Source: CBDBES01 sp965204465 (lineage in GTDB: Bacteria; Spirochaetota; Leptospiria; Turneriellales; CBDBES01). From it: DNA of 64,000 nt. How positions within the stretch are numbered: the first letter of the stretch is position 1; each line of letters starts with the position of its first letter. The notes beneath the pieces were generated by a model. That model searched no databases, was not told the origin of the DNA, and saw nothing but the letters and a program-made list of their open reading frames with translations. Below are positions 27,386 to 36,226 of this stretch, piece by piece. The stretch is from the NCBI GenBank assembly GCA_965204465.1, contig OZ241995.1, positions 496,001-560,000 on the forward strand, given 5' to 3'. The translations under genes and the position numbers were made by a program.

Positions 27386-28330
27386 TCATTTTAGATCAAA
27401 TTTGCCGACCATGATGACCTCTCTCTCTAAGGATACTCCTAATTTGTCCTGCACTGTCTTCTCGGCGAGACTGATCAATTGATGAATATCCTCTGCCTTT
27501 GCGGATCCCAGGTTCACAATAAAATTGCAATGACTGGGAGATATTATGGCATCCCCTATTTGTTTATTCGCCAGACCTGCCTTATGGATCAACTCCCATG
27601 CTTTCAACTTACTTACTTTTTTATCCGGATTTTTGAAAATAGAACCAGCCGATTTTCTGTTCCTGGGCTGACTATTTAGCCTATGCTGTCTATAAGTTTC
27701 TATATTATTCATGATCTCCTTTAGGTTTCCTTTCTTTAAATAGAAATCTGCTGAGAATATCCAATTACTTTTTTCTTTTTTGAATAAGCTGTTTCTATAA
27801 CTAAAATCCGATTCCTTTGCATCATATTCTATTATTTTGGCATCTTTAATTGCATGAACTTTTTGTATAAAGTCAGAAACTTCGGATCCATAGCATCCTG
27901 CATTTTGAACCACCACCCCCCCTAATTGACCAGGTATAGTGGTTAAAAATTCGATTCCTTTATACCCCATCTGACTGATCTTCTTGGCAAACCAGGGAAC
28001 TCTTGCATTGGCGGGAACCCTGAAACTTATGCTATCTTTCTTTTGTTCCAGTATCTTAATTTTCTCTTCTAAGCTTAAATATATCACAATCCCTTCATAA
28101 GAATGATCCGATATAAGTATGTTAGAACCACCCCCTAAAAGAAAATAAGGGACTTTAAATTGATTTACGATTTTCTGTAAATGGATCAATTGCCTTACTT
28201 TATTAGGCTTTGCAAAAATTTTGGCATCCCCGCCGATCCTATAACTATTATATTTGGCCAGAGAATGATCTTTTTCAAGAGGAATCCCTGCCTCTTGTAT
28301 TTCCAAAAGAACCTTAGAGAGATCTTTCAT
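27386..28330 (-). CDS. murB: MurB, UDP-N-acetylenolpyruvoylglucosamine reductase
   Basis: 314 residues. Reduces the enolpyruvyl group of UDP-GlcNAc-enolpyruvate to give UDP-MurNAc in peptidoglycan synthesis, in the cytoplasm, with FAD and NADPH. FAD-binding motifs are clear: YNSYRIGGDAKIFAKP, FLLGGGSNILISD and TIPGQLGGVVVQNAGCYG. The proton donor Ser lies in RKSAGSIFKNP and the late conserved Glu in LEREVIMVG. Length fits the shorter MurB class. It stands alone; no mur or fts neighbours are present. It is transcribed away from the phosphofructokinase gene. Confidence 0.95.
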   Translation of the reverse strand: MKDLSKVLLEIQEAGIPLEKDHSLAKYNSYRIGGDAKIFAKPNKVRQLIHLQKIVNQFKVPYFLLGGGSNILISDHSYEGIVIYLSLEEKIKILEQKKDSISFRVPANARVPWFAKKISQMGYKGIEFLTTIPGQLGGVVVQNAGCYGSEVSDFIQKVHAIKDAKIIEYDAKESDFSYRNSLFKKEKSNWIFSADFYLKKGNLKEIMNNIETYRQHRLNSQPRNRKSAGSIFKNPDKKVSKLKAWELIHKAGLANKQIGDAIISPSHCNFIVNLGSAKAEDIHQLISLAEKTVQDKLGVSLEREVIMVGKFDLK

Positions 28331-28711
28331 GGGCTTAGTCTACAAATACTCTCATTATATGCTGCTGCATTATTTCTGTATCGTTTGCGCATAATAATGA
28401 CCTACTCCATTTACTTTTCAAAGAATGATCCTTTAGGAACCAATACGATTTAACTTCCTCTTATCCAAAAAGACATAATGTACAAACTGTATGCAAGTGA
28501 AAAGGATTTTTTTTACATCTCATTATTTCTCTAAATATCTCTGCCTGCGTAAAAAAAATGCTATTCTCAACACAAACAATATCTTGGGAAAAATTTCTTA
28601 AAAAAACGAGTAGACAGCATGACTCTTGTAGCCATAGTGATGAAGACACCATGATATATGCTATTTGTTTTCATATAATTGAAAGTAAGCAAATGTAATA
28701 ATTGACCCCTA
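28331..28711. other. Divergent gap between murB and phosphofructokinase
   Basis: 380 bp of AT-rich DNA that should hold promoters for both genes. I could not settle on a convincing box pair. A 63-codon minus-strand frame at 28461-28652 shows no protein-like features and is left out. Confidence 0.4.
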
Positions 28712-30382
28712 GTGAACATATCTCCACTACAGAAGTTACGTAACAGCTATGTACCCGTTCTACCTGCTGTTCTACAAAATTCGATAGACTCAATTTCGAT
28801 TGGGCTTAAAGAGGATAGAGAATCCATTAAAGAACATGCTAACCTGAAAGAACTATTTCCAAAGCTCTGCGGCAAGCCTTTGGTAAATATAGGGCCAGGT
28901 AGTAATGTATCGGCCAGGCGCAATCGACGGGTTGGAGTGGTGCTTTCTGGTGGCCAGGCGCCAGGTGGCCACAATGTTATTGCTGGTATTTTAGATAGCA
29001 TGAAAGAAGCCAATTCTGAATCAGAGCTTTTGGGGTTCTTGCAAGGGCCTGCCGGAATTCTGGAAAACAAGGCAATGGAACTCACACCACGTTTTCTGGA
29101 TTCCTATCGCAACACTGGTGGTTTCGACATGATCGGATCCGGACGAACCAAAATCGATGGCGAGGAGAATCTAAGGCGCTCTCTGGAAGTTGTTCAGCAA
29201 CGCAAATTGGATGCTTTGGTGGTCATTGGTGGTGATGACTCTAATACGAACGCAGCGCTGATGGCAGAATATTTTCTGAATAAGGAGCAGAATACAATGG
29301 TGATCGGGGTACCCAAGACCATTGATGGTGATTTAAAGAATGAATGTATCGAGGTTTCTTTTGGCTTCGACACCGCAACGAAAACCTATAGTGAACTTAT
29401 TGGAAATATTTGCCGTGATGCAGACTCTGCACGTAAATATTGGCATTTTATAAAATTAATGGGGCGATCTGCTTCACATATTGCCTTAGAATGCGCACTC
29501 CAAACCTGTCCTAATATCTGTCTTATTTCTGAAGAGGTGGCCTATAAAAAAACCACTCTTAACCAGATCGTAGAGAAGATCGTAGAAGTGGTATGTGCGC
29601 GCAGTAAAAATGGAGAAGATTTTGGCGTGGTATTAGTTCCGGAAGGGGTGATCGAGTTTATTCCTGAGATAGGAAGTCTGATCAGCGAACTAAACAGCCT
29701 TCTAGCGCAGAAAGAATCATCTTTTGCCACATTAAAGACGTTCGAACAGCAGAATGAGTTCATAAATGAGCATCTATCCCCTAACTCTTCTTATGCTTTT
29801 TCATGTTTGCCTAATTCTATTCAAAGAAAGTTACTTATGGAACGTGATCCGCACGGTAATGTACAGGTATCGCGCATCGAAACAGAACAGTTGCTCATTG
29901 AAATGGTTTCTCGTCATATGAACCAACTCAAAGCGACTGGACAGTTCAACAGAGAATTTAATGCGTTGCCCCATTTTATGGGATATGAAGGCCGCTGTTC
30001 ATTTCCCTCTAACTTCGATGCCAATTACTGCTATGCGCTTGGCCGCACTGCATTTATCCTGGCGGCTAACGATCTGACTGGCTACATCACTACGATCACA
30101 AACCTGTCTTCCCCGGCCAATCAATGGGTTCCTGGAGGTGTTCCTCTAACAATGCTTATGAACATGGAACAGAGACATGGTAAACAGAAACCTGTCATTC
30201 GCAAGACACTCGTGGATCTGAATGGCAAACCCTTTAAATACTTTTCAGACCATCGGGATGAGTGGGCTATAAAGACTTCCTATCGATTCCCAGGTGCTAT
30301 TCAGTATTATGGCCCGGATGAGATATGCAATCAAGCGACTCTAACCCTGCAGATGGAACAAAATGTTCCCCCATTCAAATAG
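28712..30382 (+). CDS. pfp: Pyrophosphate--fructose 6-phosphate 1-phosphotransferase, long type
   Basis: 556 residues from a GTG start. The protein interconverts fructose 6-phosphate and fructose 1,6-bisphosphate with PPi. It has VVLSGGQAPGGHNVI (ligand loop), VVIGGDDSNTNAA (the GGDD form typical of PPi use rather than ATP), VPKTIDGDLKN (catalytic TIDGD), and KYWHFIKLMGRSASHIALECA. Length and the insertion of about 100 residues in the second half match the long plant-beta-subunit-like or spirochaete class. Base composition is markedly more GC-rich than flanking murB and prpC, suggesting horizontal transfer. No clear Shine-Dalgarno sequence precedes the GTG. Confidence 0.92.
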   Translation: MNISPLQKLRNSYVPVLPAVLQNSIDSISIGLKEDRESIKEHANLKELFPKLCGKPLVNIGPGSNVSARRNRRVGVVLSGGQAPGGHNVIAGILDSMKEANSESELLGFLQGPAGILENKAMELTPRFLDSYRNTGGFDMIGSGRTKIDGEENLRRSLEVVQQRKLDALVVIGGDDSNTNAALMAEYFLNKEQNTMVIGVPKTIDGDLKNECIEVSFGFDTATKTYSELIGNICRDADSARKYWHFIKLMGRSASHIALECALQTCPNICLISEEVAYKKTTLNQIVEKIVEVVCARSKNGEDFGVVLVPEGVIEFIPEIGSLISELNSLLAQKESSFATLKTFEQQNEFINEHLSPNSSYAFSCLPNSIQRKLLMERDPHGNVQVSRIETEQLLIEMVSRHMNQLKATGQFNREFNALPHFMGYEGRCSFPSNFDANYCYALGRTAFILAANDLTGYITTITNLSSPANQWVPGGVPLTMLMNMEQRHGKQKPVIRKTLVDLNGKPFKYFSDHRDEWAIKTSYRFPGAIQYYGPDEICNQATLTLQMEQNVPPFK

Positions 30383-30506
30383 TATGGGGTTTAAAGAATG
30401 ATACCAGAAGGGATCATAGAATAATAGAATAAAAGAGATAAGCCCAAACCATAATAAATTCTTATCAAGAAAGAAATTTTTTAAAATTCCCGTTAAATAT
30501 GATATC

Positions 30507-30887
30507 CTAAAGCACCAGAAAAGGTTTTATCGCCTCATGGTATAATTTAGCATTATAGTAAAGGTATTTTTCTCCCCATTCATATTCATGTTCTAAAGAA
30601 AATTCTTGCCCCTTGGAAGTAGTATCTGAGCTTTTGCGTATGCGGATACCTTCATTGCCTCCATAGATCAACCATGCCTCTCCATCCCCTGAATCTTCTA
30701 CCAATATAGCATACGCGTTGGATTGCCTACCGTCCTCCCAACCAACAATTTCTACTAGAAAAGCTTCTTCTTCTTCCGGATAGTACAATGTTTTCTTAAT
30801 GAGATATGGTTTATTAAGGCTCATAAAAGTACGGCATTCATATTCATCTACATTTTTATTTGGCTCTATATCTAATTCAATCAGCAT
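30507..30887 (-). CDS. Small acidic protein of unknown function, prp operon partner
   Basis: 126 residues, rich in Glu, Tyr and Trp, no signal peptide or membrane segment. Predicted beta strands (LIKKTLYYPEEEEAFLVEIVG, then NAYAILVEDSGDGEAWLIYG). No family recognised. It begins 4 nt after the prpC stop on the same strand, so it is the last gene of a prpB-prpC-this operon. Confidence 0.6.
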   Translation of the reverse strand: MLIELDIEPNKNVDEYECRTFMSLNKPYLIKKTLYYPEEEEAFLVEIVGWEDGRQSNAYAILVEDSGDGEAWLIYGGNEGIRIRKSSDTTSKGQEFSLEHEYEWGEKYLYYNAKLYHEAIKPFLVL

Positions 30888-30891
30888 ACTT

Positions 30892-32022
30892 TTATAACAC
30901 CTTCAAATTTCTTTTCCCTGTATAATGAACCCTGGGGCGAAAAAGCCTGTTATGTTCATGTTGTTCAGTATGATGAGCTGCCAAACCAGCTGCCCTGGAA
31001 CATAAGAAAATGGGAGTATATAGATCAATTGGAATATCAATTAAGTAATATAATAAAGCCACAGGATAATCTAAATTAGGATAGATGGATTTTTCTCTGG
31101 CCATTACAGACTCTATTTTTTGGTAGATCAAATAGAGTTCTTTGCCATCTGGTCTACGATCTACCAGAGCAGATATATGATCCTTTAGAAGATAAGCCCT
31201 TGGATCATACTTTTTCATGTATACCCTATGTCCAAAACCCATTATCTTTTCTTTGTTTTTTAACTTTTCCAGTATATATTCTTCTGCTTTCTCATATCCT
31301 CCATTTTTCAATACATGTAAAAACATCTTGATAGCCGCTTCATTTGCTCCTCCATGCAAAGGTCCTTTTAAAGAGGCGACTGCTCCGGTTATAGAACCAT
31401 ACATATCCGATAGAGTGGATGCGATCACCCTTGTTGCAAAAGTAGAATTAGGCATTTCATGCTCGATATAAGAGGTTAAAATTTTATCTAAAATGTCTAC
31501 CTGTATCTTATCTGGTTTTTGGCCTTTGAGCATATAAAGAAAGTTCTCTGCATAAGAAATATCTGTATCTGGCATTACAAAATCCAATCCCTTTAATGCT
31601 CTATAAGAATTGACCGCGATCACAGGGGCTTTGGCTATTAATGAGATGGTTTTTTTTATATTTGCCGATCTGGAAGTATCCGCAAGCTCATTCACATTTT
31701 CATATCCGGATAAAATGGAAATGCCTGTCCTAAGAGAATCCATCACAGACATACTCTTAGGCAGTTTTTTAAATATTTGATACATTTCCTGGGGTAGGTT
31801 ATAATGAGAAACTAACTTTTCATTAAAACTGATTGCTTCTTTTGAAGTAGGCAAATTACCATAGATCAACAGATAGGCAACATCCTCATAATGTTTTTTT
31901 TGGATCAATTCTATAAGATCATATCCTTTTATGATGATCTGCTCTTTCGCTGTATCTAAATAAGAGATGTCTGTAACAGAAGCAATTATCCCTTCTAAAC
32001 CTGCTTTATATTCTTCTTTCAT
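30892..32022 (-). CDS. prpC: Citrate/2-methylcitrate synthase
   Basis: About 376 residues from ATG at 32020-32022; a TTG four codons upstream (32034) is an alternative. It is the short, Gram-positive/PrpC type of citrate synthase. Catalytic regions: GPLHGGANEAA (His), MGFGHRVYMKKYDPR (His), and the Asp of YPNLDYPVALLYY, followed by the arginine loop RAAGLAAHHTEQ. The pairing with prpB directly upstream favours condensation of propionyl-CoA with oxaloacetate in the methylcitrate cycle, though activity as ordinary citrate synthase cannot be excluded by sequence. prpD or acnD is not in the window. Confidence 0.85.
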   Translation of the reverse strand: MKEEYKAGLEGIIASVTDISYLDTAKEQIIIKGYDLIELIQKKHYEDVAYLLIYGNLPTSKEAISFNEKLVSHYNLPQEMYQIFKKLPKSMSVMDSLRTGISILSGYENVNELADTSRSANIKKTISLIAKAPVIAVNSYRALKGLDFVMPDTDISYAENFLYMLKGQKPDKIQVDILDKILTSYIEHEMPNSTFATRVIASTLSDMYGSITGAVASLKGPLHGGANEAAIKMFLHVLKNGGYEKAEEYILEKLKNKEKIMGFGHRVYMKKYDPRAYLLKDHISALVDRRPDGKELYLIYQKIESVMAREKSIYPNLDYPVALLYYLIDIPIDLYTPIFLCSRAAGLAAHHTEQHEHNRLFRPRVHYTGKRNLKVL

Positions 32023-32035
32023 AATTAGTTTCAAA

Positions 32036-32938
32036 TCATTGCATTATATCAGAATGGGAGGTATCCAGTTTTTGCTCAAATTCATCATACTCATTATAAT
32101 CCAATAGATCGTATAATTCTGATCTGGTCTGCATCTTATGTAAAACATCTTTTTGAGTGCCTTTATTTTTGATATCTTTCAAAACAGACTCCGCCCCCTT
32201 CATTGACGCTCTTAAAGTGCTAACAGGATAAATAACAATTTTATATCCCCACTGCCTAAATTGCTGTGCCGTATAATAAGGTGTCTTTCCAAATTCAGTC
32301 ATGTTTGCTAATAAAGGAACCTTAACCTCTGCTGCAAATGCGCGAAATTCCTCTTCTGTTTTTAAAGCCTCTGGAAAAATAATATCGGCGCCAGCAGATA
32401 TGTATTGATTGACTCTATTTATTGCTTCTTTTATTCCATAAACAGAATATGCATCTGTTCTGGCCGCGATTAAAATATTCTTTCTTACTTTTACCGCAGC
32501 TTTGATCTTATGGCACATCTCTTCTGTTGACACAAGTTTTTTATTTTCCAGATGACCGCATTTTTTGGGTAGATCCTGATCTTCTATTTGTATAGCGGCA
32601 GCGCCTGCCTCTTCCAATTCCATTACCATTTGGGGTATTTGCAGTGCTCTTCCAAAGCCAGTATCCGCGTCTACGATCAATGGTAGGTTACAAGCCCTAT
32701 AAACATTCCGCACAAAAGAAGTTAAATCATGGATTGTATGATATCCCAGATCAGGAAATCCTTTAGCAGCAGAGAAAGCAGCACCTGAAATATATAACGT
32801 TTTAAATCCCATTTGCTTGGCTAACATACCCACCAACGCGTTAAAAACTCCAGGAACCTTTAAAATAGAATCTTGTTCTAATAGACTTTTTAAACGGATA
32901 GAAGCATCCAACGTTCTATGTTGGAAAATCCAAGGCAT
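32036..32938 (-). CDS. prpB: 2-methylisocitrate lyase
   Basis: 300 residues. It splits 2-methylisocitrate into pyruvate and succinate. Family motifs: VPGVFNALVGMLAKQMGFKTLYISGAA, VDADTGFGRALQIP, the KKCGHLENK loop with the catalytic Cys, IAARTDAYSVYG, and the C-terminal KMQTRSELYDLLDYNEYDEFE which is characteristic of PrpB. It is first in the three-gene operon on the minus strand; prpC follows after about 13 nt. Confidence 0.92.
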   Translation of the reverse strand: MPWIFQHRTLDASIRLKSLLEQDSILKVPGVFNALVGMLAKQMGFKTLYISGAAFSAAKGFPDLGYHTIHDLTSFVRNVYRACNLPLIVDADTGFGRALQIPQMVMELEEAGAAAIQIEDQDLPKKCGHLENKKLVSTEEMCHKIKAAVKVRKNILIAARTDAYSVYGIKEAINRVNQYISAGADIIFPEALKTEEEFRAFAAEVKVPLLANMTEFGKTPYYTAQQFRQWGYKIVIYPVSTLRASMKGAESVLKDIKNKGTQKDVLHKMQTRSELYDLLDYNEYDEFEQKLDTSHSDIMQ

Positions 32939-33531
32939 GCTCCATTCTGTTCTTTAAAGCTATGACGGCAAGTAATTACGGTAATACTATTTACAATAAC
33001 CAATGCCGTTAGGCTGTACTTTGTACACATATCAAATGTCGTTAGGCTATAGTTCATTACACATTTTATTAACTTATTTCTTATGGCAAAAATAAAACTG
33101 ACAAGAAAAGACTTAATCAGGGATTGACGTATAACAGACAAAGAGTCATAAAACAGGCAAAACCATTGATTTTCTGGAAAAAAATCCTCACCAATTGGCA
33201 CCAGATCAATTCTTTTTTGCATTAAGGTAACTGGGTTAGAACGAAAACAGAATGCGACACAGGGATTTTTTATTTTTTTATTAACCATCATATGTATTTA
33301 TTGAAGATGTAGGAAATTTTTTAAAATTTTTTTTACTTTTTTTAAATTTTTTTGTTGACAGAATATCAAATAATAATCATTGACTTGGAAAAGACAGGCT
33401 AGCCCTAAAATTAATAAGGTTTTTGTCTTTCTCTAATAGCAAATAAATAAAAGGCTTATTAAAAATAGGGCTTTTGTCTTACTCTAATATCAAATAAACA
33501 AAAAGCAACAGAGTTCAGGAGGATAGTCTTT
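32939..33531. other. Gap between prpB and first tandem lipoprotein
   Basis: A 133-codon minus-strand frame (32890-33291) overlaps prpB and looks non-coding in that part; 33045-33291 might be a remnant but matches nothing I know. At 32995-33032 is the TGTACAAAGTACAGCCTAAC motif on the minus strand, with a second partial GTTAGGC about 30 bp on. From about 33347 the tandem lipoprotein unit begins, with TTGACA at 33355 and two copies of TTTTGTCTT plus CTCTAATA about 55 bp apart. Confidence 0.4.
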
Positions 33532-34572
33532 ATGAACAATATTAAAAAATTTACATTCCAAAAGTGGTTGATCGTATTTTTGATGCCTCTTGCTCTTTTA
33601 TGGCTTGGTTGCACTGATGAAGCCAATACCCCCAATGAGACCAATAAAACTCAAAGGGAAGCGGGCATTAAATCCCCTGCAAATGGTAGTTCTTTTTCAA
33701 AAGGAGAAGATATTTCATTTCAATTAAGTAAAACGGATTTGGATATGCAAGGCATAGATCTTTATCTGGATAGGCGAAAAATTGATATTCATCAAGGGGA
33801 TATGCTACCTGAACTTTCAGTAGGTGAGCATAAACTAAGGTTGGACATAAACAACAAAACGGTGGATGAGGTAACCTTTAATGTAACAGAAGCGGAATAT
33901 ACGTTCAGATTCAAATTCAATTATTTAGATGAGAGTGCCTGTTTACCTAAGAAAGGTATTCAAACGAGACTCACAAAACAAGATGATTCCGAATGGAAAG
34001 ATTTTTTCCCAAATATATTCACCATGAGCAAGGAATGGAATGCCTTAGCTACTTCCTGGCAAGAGGGAAGGGAAGAATATGGCCCCCCTCCCTGTCTCTT
34101 GAATAGGGATAAGGCGCATACAAATGAAGTTTTTATTGACTTCAATATAAAGGCAAATAAAAGTAAGCATCTTTCTAAACCAATCCAAATTAATTTTGAA
34201 TCTCACAGGGATTCACATGGTCGTAGAGCCGGGCTTTTGATCCGCTCTATTTCAGAAATGCGAGAAATTCTGGGTTTTCGTGACTATATACCCAGAAGCT
34301 ATCGCATAGATTTCTCAAAAAAGAGTATTCTGACTCTAAAGGGCCCGACTGTTAATGCATGCGAATTCAGTGGTTGTCTTTTAGCTTCTATTTATGACAG
34401 CCTTACTGCCATTTATGAGTGGAATAATAAACTATACATTATGACAAAAGTCGCACCAAAAGAAATATTACATCCCGTGGGTGATTGTCTTGCATGCTTG
34501 GAAGGTTTCGGTTCCATCCTAATTCTGGATTACGCCAAAGACCTTCCCTTAGAGTTCATAGAGATTCCGTAG
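33532..34572 (+). CDS. Lipoprotein with Ig-like domain, tandem copy 1
   Basis: 346 residues. Strong AGGAGG before ATG 33532. The signal peptide ends LALLWLGC, a lipobox, then a Thr/Asn/Glu-rich linker. Residues about 42-125 look like a bacterial Ig-like fold (IKSPANGSSFSKGEDISFQL, then LSVGEHKLRLDINNKTVDEV). The remaining 220 residues have Cys pairs (ESACLPKKG, PPPCLLNRD, CEFSGCLLAS, GDCLACLEG) and no family that I recognise. A surface or periplasmic binding role is only a guess. The first 110 residues are almost identical in copy 2, whereas the C-terminal part differs, with local gains and losses. Confidence 0.65.
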   Translation: MNNIKKFTFQKWLIVFLMPLALLWLGCTDEANTPNETNKTQREAGIKSPANGSSFSKGEDISFQLSKTDLDMQGIDLYLDRRKIDIHQGDMLPELSVGEHKLRLDINNKTVDEVTFNVTEAEYTFRFKFNYLDESACLPKKGIQTRLTKQDDSEWKDFFPNIFTMSKEWNALATSWQEGREEYGPPPCLLNRDKAHTNEVFIDFNIKANKSKHLSKPIQINFESHRDSHGRRAGLLIRSISEMREILGFRDYIPRSYRIDFSKKSILTLKGPTVNACEFSGCLLASIYDSLTAIYEWNNKLYIMTKVAPKEILHPVGDCLACLEGFGSILILDYAKDLPLEFIEIP

Positions 34573-34716
34573 CCCGTATTTTGATCAAAGACAAGCCTAA
34601 AATAGTGGCTTGGCAAGAGAGGATGATCCTGATCACCCCTTATTTCCTTAAGGGCACTGCACTAGCGGTTGCACTGCTAGTTTAGCATTTCTTTTCACCC
34701 AGAGGGCATAGAAAAA

Positions 34717-34731
34717 TGGAACACCATTCTA
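34717..34731. promoter_or_regulatory. Operator-like palindrome
   Basis: TGGAACACCATTCTA, about 70 bp before the hairpin array. The duplicate is at 36371-36385. Here it lies downstream of a gene rather than in a leader, so an operator role is less obvious. Confidence 0.35.
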
Positions 34732-34786
34732 TTTTCTGTTTTTTCTTCTTCCTAATTTACTCTTGAGTAAGACGAACGGTTGGGAA

Positions 34787-34942
34787 CGCAGGCAAGGATG
34801 CCTGCGAAATGGAGCGTCTTTGCCATGGATGCAAAACATGGATGTTTTGCAAGGCTGCCTGACCTTACCCCAAGCACCTGACATCCTATCAGGTCGCTTG
34901 CCCCTACAAAACATCCGTGTTTTGTAGGTTACAGGATGTAAC
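34787..34942. repeat. Array of five perfect hairpins with GGA/TCC loops
   Basis: 34787-34806: arms CGCAGGCA, loop AGGA. 34831-34850: arms GCAAAACAT, centre GG. 34876-34894: arms ACCTGA, loop CATCCTA. 34904-34927: arms CTACAAAACA, loop TCCG. 34928-34942: arms GTTACA, loop GGA. All stems are fully paired, all five contain GGATG or CATCC, and the last two are back to back. A sixth weaker one (TTTGC/GCAAA, 34820-34836) overlaps the second. No run of T follows, so ordinary terminators are unlikely. Confidence 0.8.
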
Positions 34943-35161
34943 CACCCAGCCTAACTTCTATGGCAAAGTAGCGGGTTTTTTTTGTTGACAGAATATCAAA
35001 TAATAATCATTGACTTGGAAAAGACAGGCTAGCCCTAAAATTAATAAGGCTTTTGTCTTACTCTAATAGCACATAAATAAAAGGCTTATTAAAAATAGGG
35101 CTTTTGTCTTACTCTAATATCAAATAAATAAAAAGCAACAGAGTTCAGGAGGATAGTTTTT

Positions 35162-36226
35162 ATGAACAACAGTAAAGAATTTATGCCCCAAAAGTGGTTG
35201 ATCGTATTTTTGATGCCTCTTGCTCTTTTATGGCTTGGTTGCACTGATGAAGCCAATACCCCCAATGAGACCAATAAAACTCAAAGGGAAGCGGGCATTA
35301 AATCCCCTGCAAATGGTAGTTCTTTTTCAAAAGGAGAAGATATTTCATTTCAATTAAGTAAAACGGATTTGGATATGCAAGGCATAGATCTTTATCTGGA
35401 TAGGCGAAAAATTGATATTCATCAAGGGGATATACTACCTGAACTTTCAGTAGGTGAGCATAAACTAAGGCTGGACATAAGCAACAAAACGGTGGATGAG
35501 GTGATTTTTACTGTAAAGAAATTGCCTGATGAATCAATGGAATATGTGTTCAGGTTCAAATTCAGTTCTTTAAAGGGGGATGGTTACCTATATCCAAGTG
35601 CCTGTTTACCTAAGAAAGGTATTCAAACGAGGCTCACAAAACAAGATGATTCCGAATGGAAAGATTTTTTACCCAATATATTCACCATGAGCAAGGAATG
35701 GAATGCCCTGACTGCTTCCTGGCAAGAGGGAAGGGGAGAATATGGCCCCCCTCCCTGTCTCTTGAATAGGGATAAGGCGCATACAAATGAGGTCTTTATT
35801 GATTTCCATATAAAGGCAAACAGAAGCAAGCATCTTTCTAAACCAATACGAATCAATTTTGAATTTTACAGAGCTTCGGTTCATATTAGAACCAGGCTTT
35901 TGATCCGTTCTCTCTCGGAAATGCAAGAACTTCTGGGTTATCGTTCCTCCAATATACCCGAAAGATATCGTATAGATTTCTCAAAAAAGAGCATTTTGAC
36001 TCTAAATGGTTTACGCAAGTTAGTCGATTGTCATTTCTTTACTATTTATGACAACCTTGCTGCCATTTACGAGTGGAATAATAAACTATACGTTATGACG
36101 AAGGCCGTAACAGAGGAAATAGGACATCGTGTAGGCTATTGTTTTGCAATTTTCGAAGGCTTCCATACCATCCTCATTCTTGATTACGCCAAAGACTTGC
36201 CCGTAGAGTTCATAGAGATTCCGTAG
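35162..36226 (+). CDS. Lipoprotein with Ig-like domain, tandem copy 2
   Basis: 354 residues, same layout as copy 1: AGGAGG, signal peptide ending LLWLGC, Ig-like N-terminal part, then a C-terminal domain. It is 8 residues longer, mainly from an insertion near residues 120-140 (KKLPDESMEYVF, SSLKGDGYLYPSACLP). In the last third only two of the Cys residues of copy 1 are kept in place, and residues such as GYRSSNIPERYRIDF have replaced GFRDYIPRSYRIDF. The pattern, identical head and diverged tail, suggests gene conversion of the 5' part or diversifying change at the 3' part. Confidence 0.65.
   Translation: MNNSKEFMPQKWLIVFLMPLALLWLGCTDEANTPNETNKTQREAGIKSPANGSSFSKGEDISFQLSKTDLDMQGIDLYLDRRKIDIHQGDILPELSVGEHKLRLDISNKTVDEVIFTVKKLPDESMEYVFRFKFSSLKGDGYLYPSACLPKKGIQTRLTKQDDSEWKDFLPNIFTMSKEWNALTASWQEGRGEYGPPPCLLNRDKAHTNEVFIDFHIKANRSKHLSKPIRINFEFYRASVHIRTRLLIRSLSEMQELLGYRSSNIPERYRIDFSKKSILTLNGLRKLVDCHFFTIYDNLAAIYEWNNKLYVMTKAVTEEIGHRVGYCFAIFEGFHTILILDYAKDLPVEFIEIP

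Larger units (their letters stand above)
33347..34976 (+). repeat. Unit 1 of a 1.63-kb tandem duplication
   Basis: Covers the upstream region, lipoprotein gene and downstream hairpin array. TTTGTTGACA at 33351 pairs with the same string at 34981, exactly 1,630 bp on. Unit 2 runs to about 36606. The N-terminal third of the gene and the flanks are nearly identical; the C-terminal parts have diverged. Confidence 0.8.
34573..35161. other. Gap between tandem lipoproteins: operator-like palindrome, hairpin array, promoter region
   Basis: No gene. Order: TTTCACCCAGAGGGCATAG, palindrome TGGAACACCATTCTA (34717-34731), five small hairpins at 34787-34942, then from 34977 the duplicated upstream region of copy 2 ending in AGGAGG before 35162. 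Confidence 0.6.

Noticed and set aside
28461..28652. 63-codon gene between murB and phosphofructokinase
   Set aside because: No ribosome-binding site, no recognisable motif, and it occupies a divergent promoter region.
32995..33060. Integron attC sites, because of GTTAGGC/GCCTAAC strings
   Set aside because: The two GTTAGGC strings are direct, not inverted; there is no paired inner box layout, no integrase and no cassette array.
32890..33291. 133-codon gene upstream of prpB
   Set aside because: It overlaps the start of prpB, and its C-terminal part is made of the dispersed TGTACAAAGTACA repeat.
34787..34942. Rho-independent terminators
   Set aside because: The hairpins are strong, but none is followed by a T run, and they come in tandem in both orientations.
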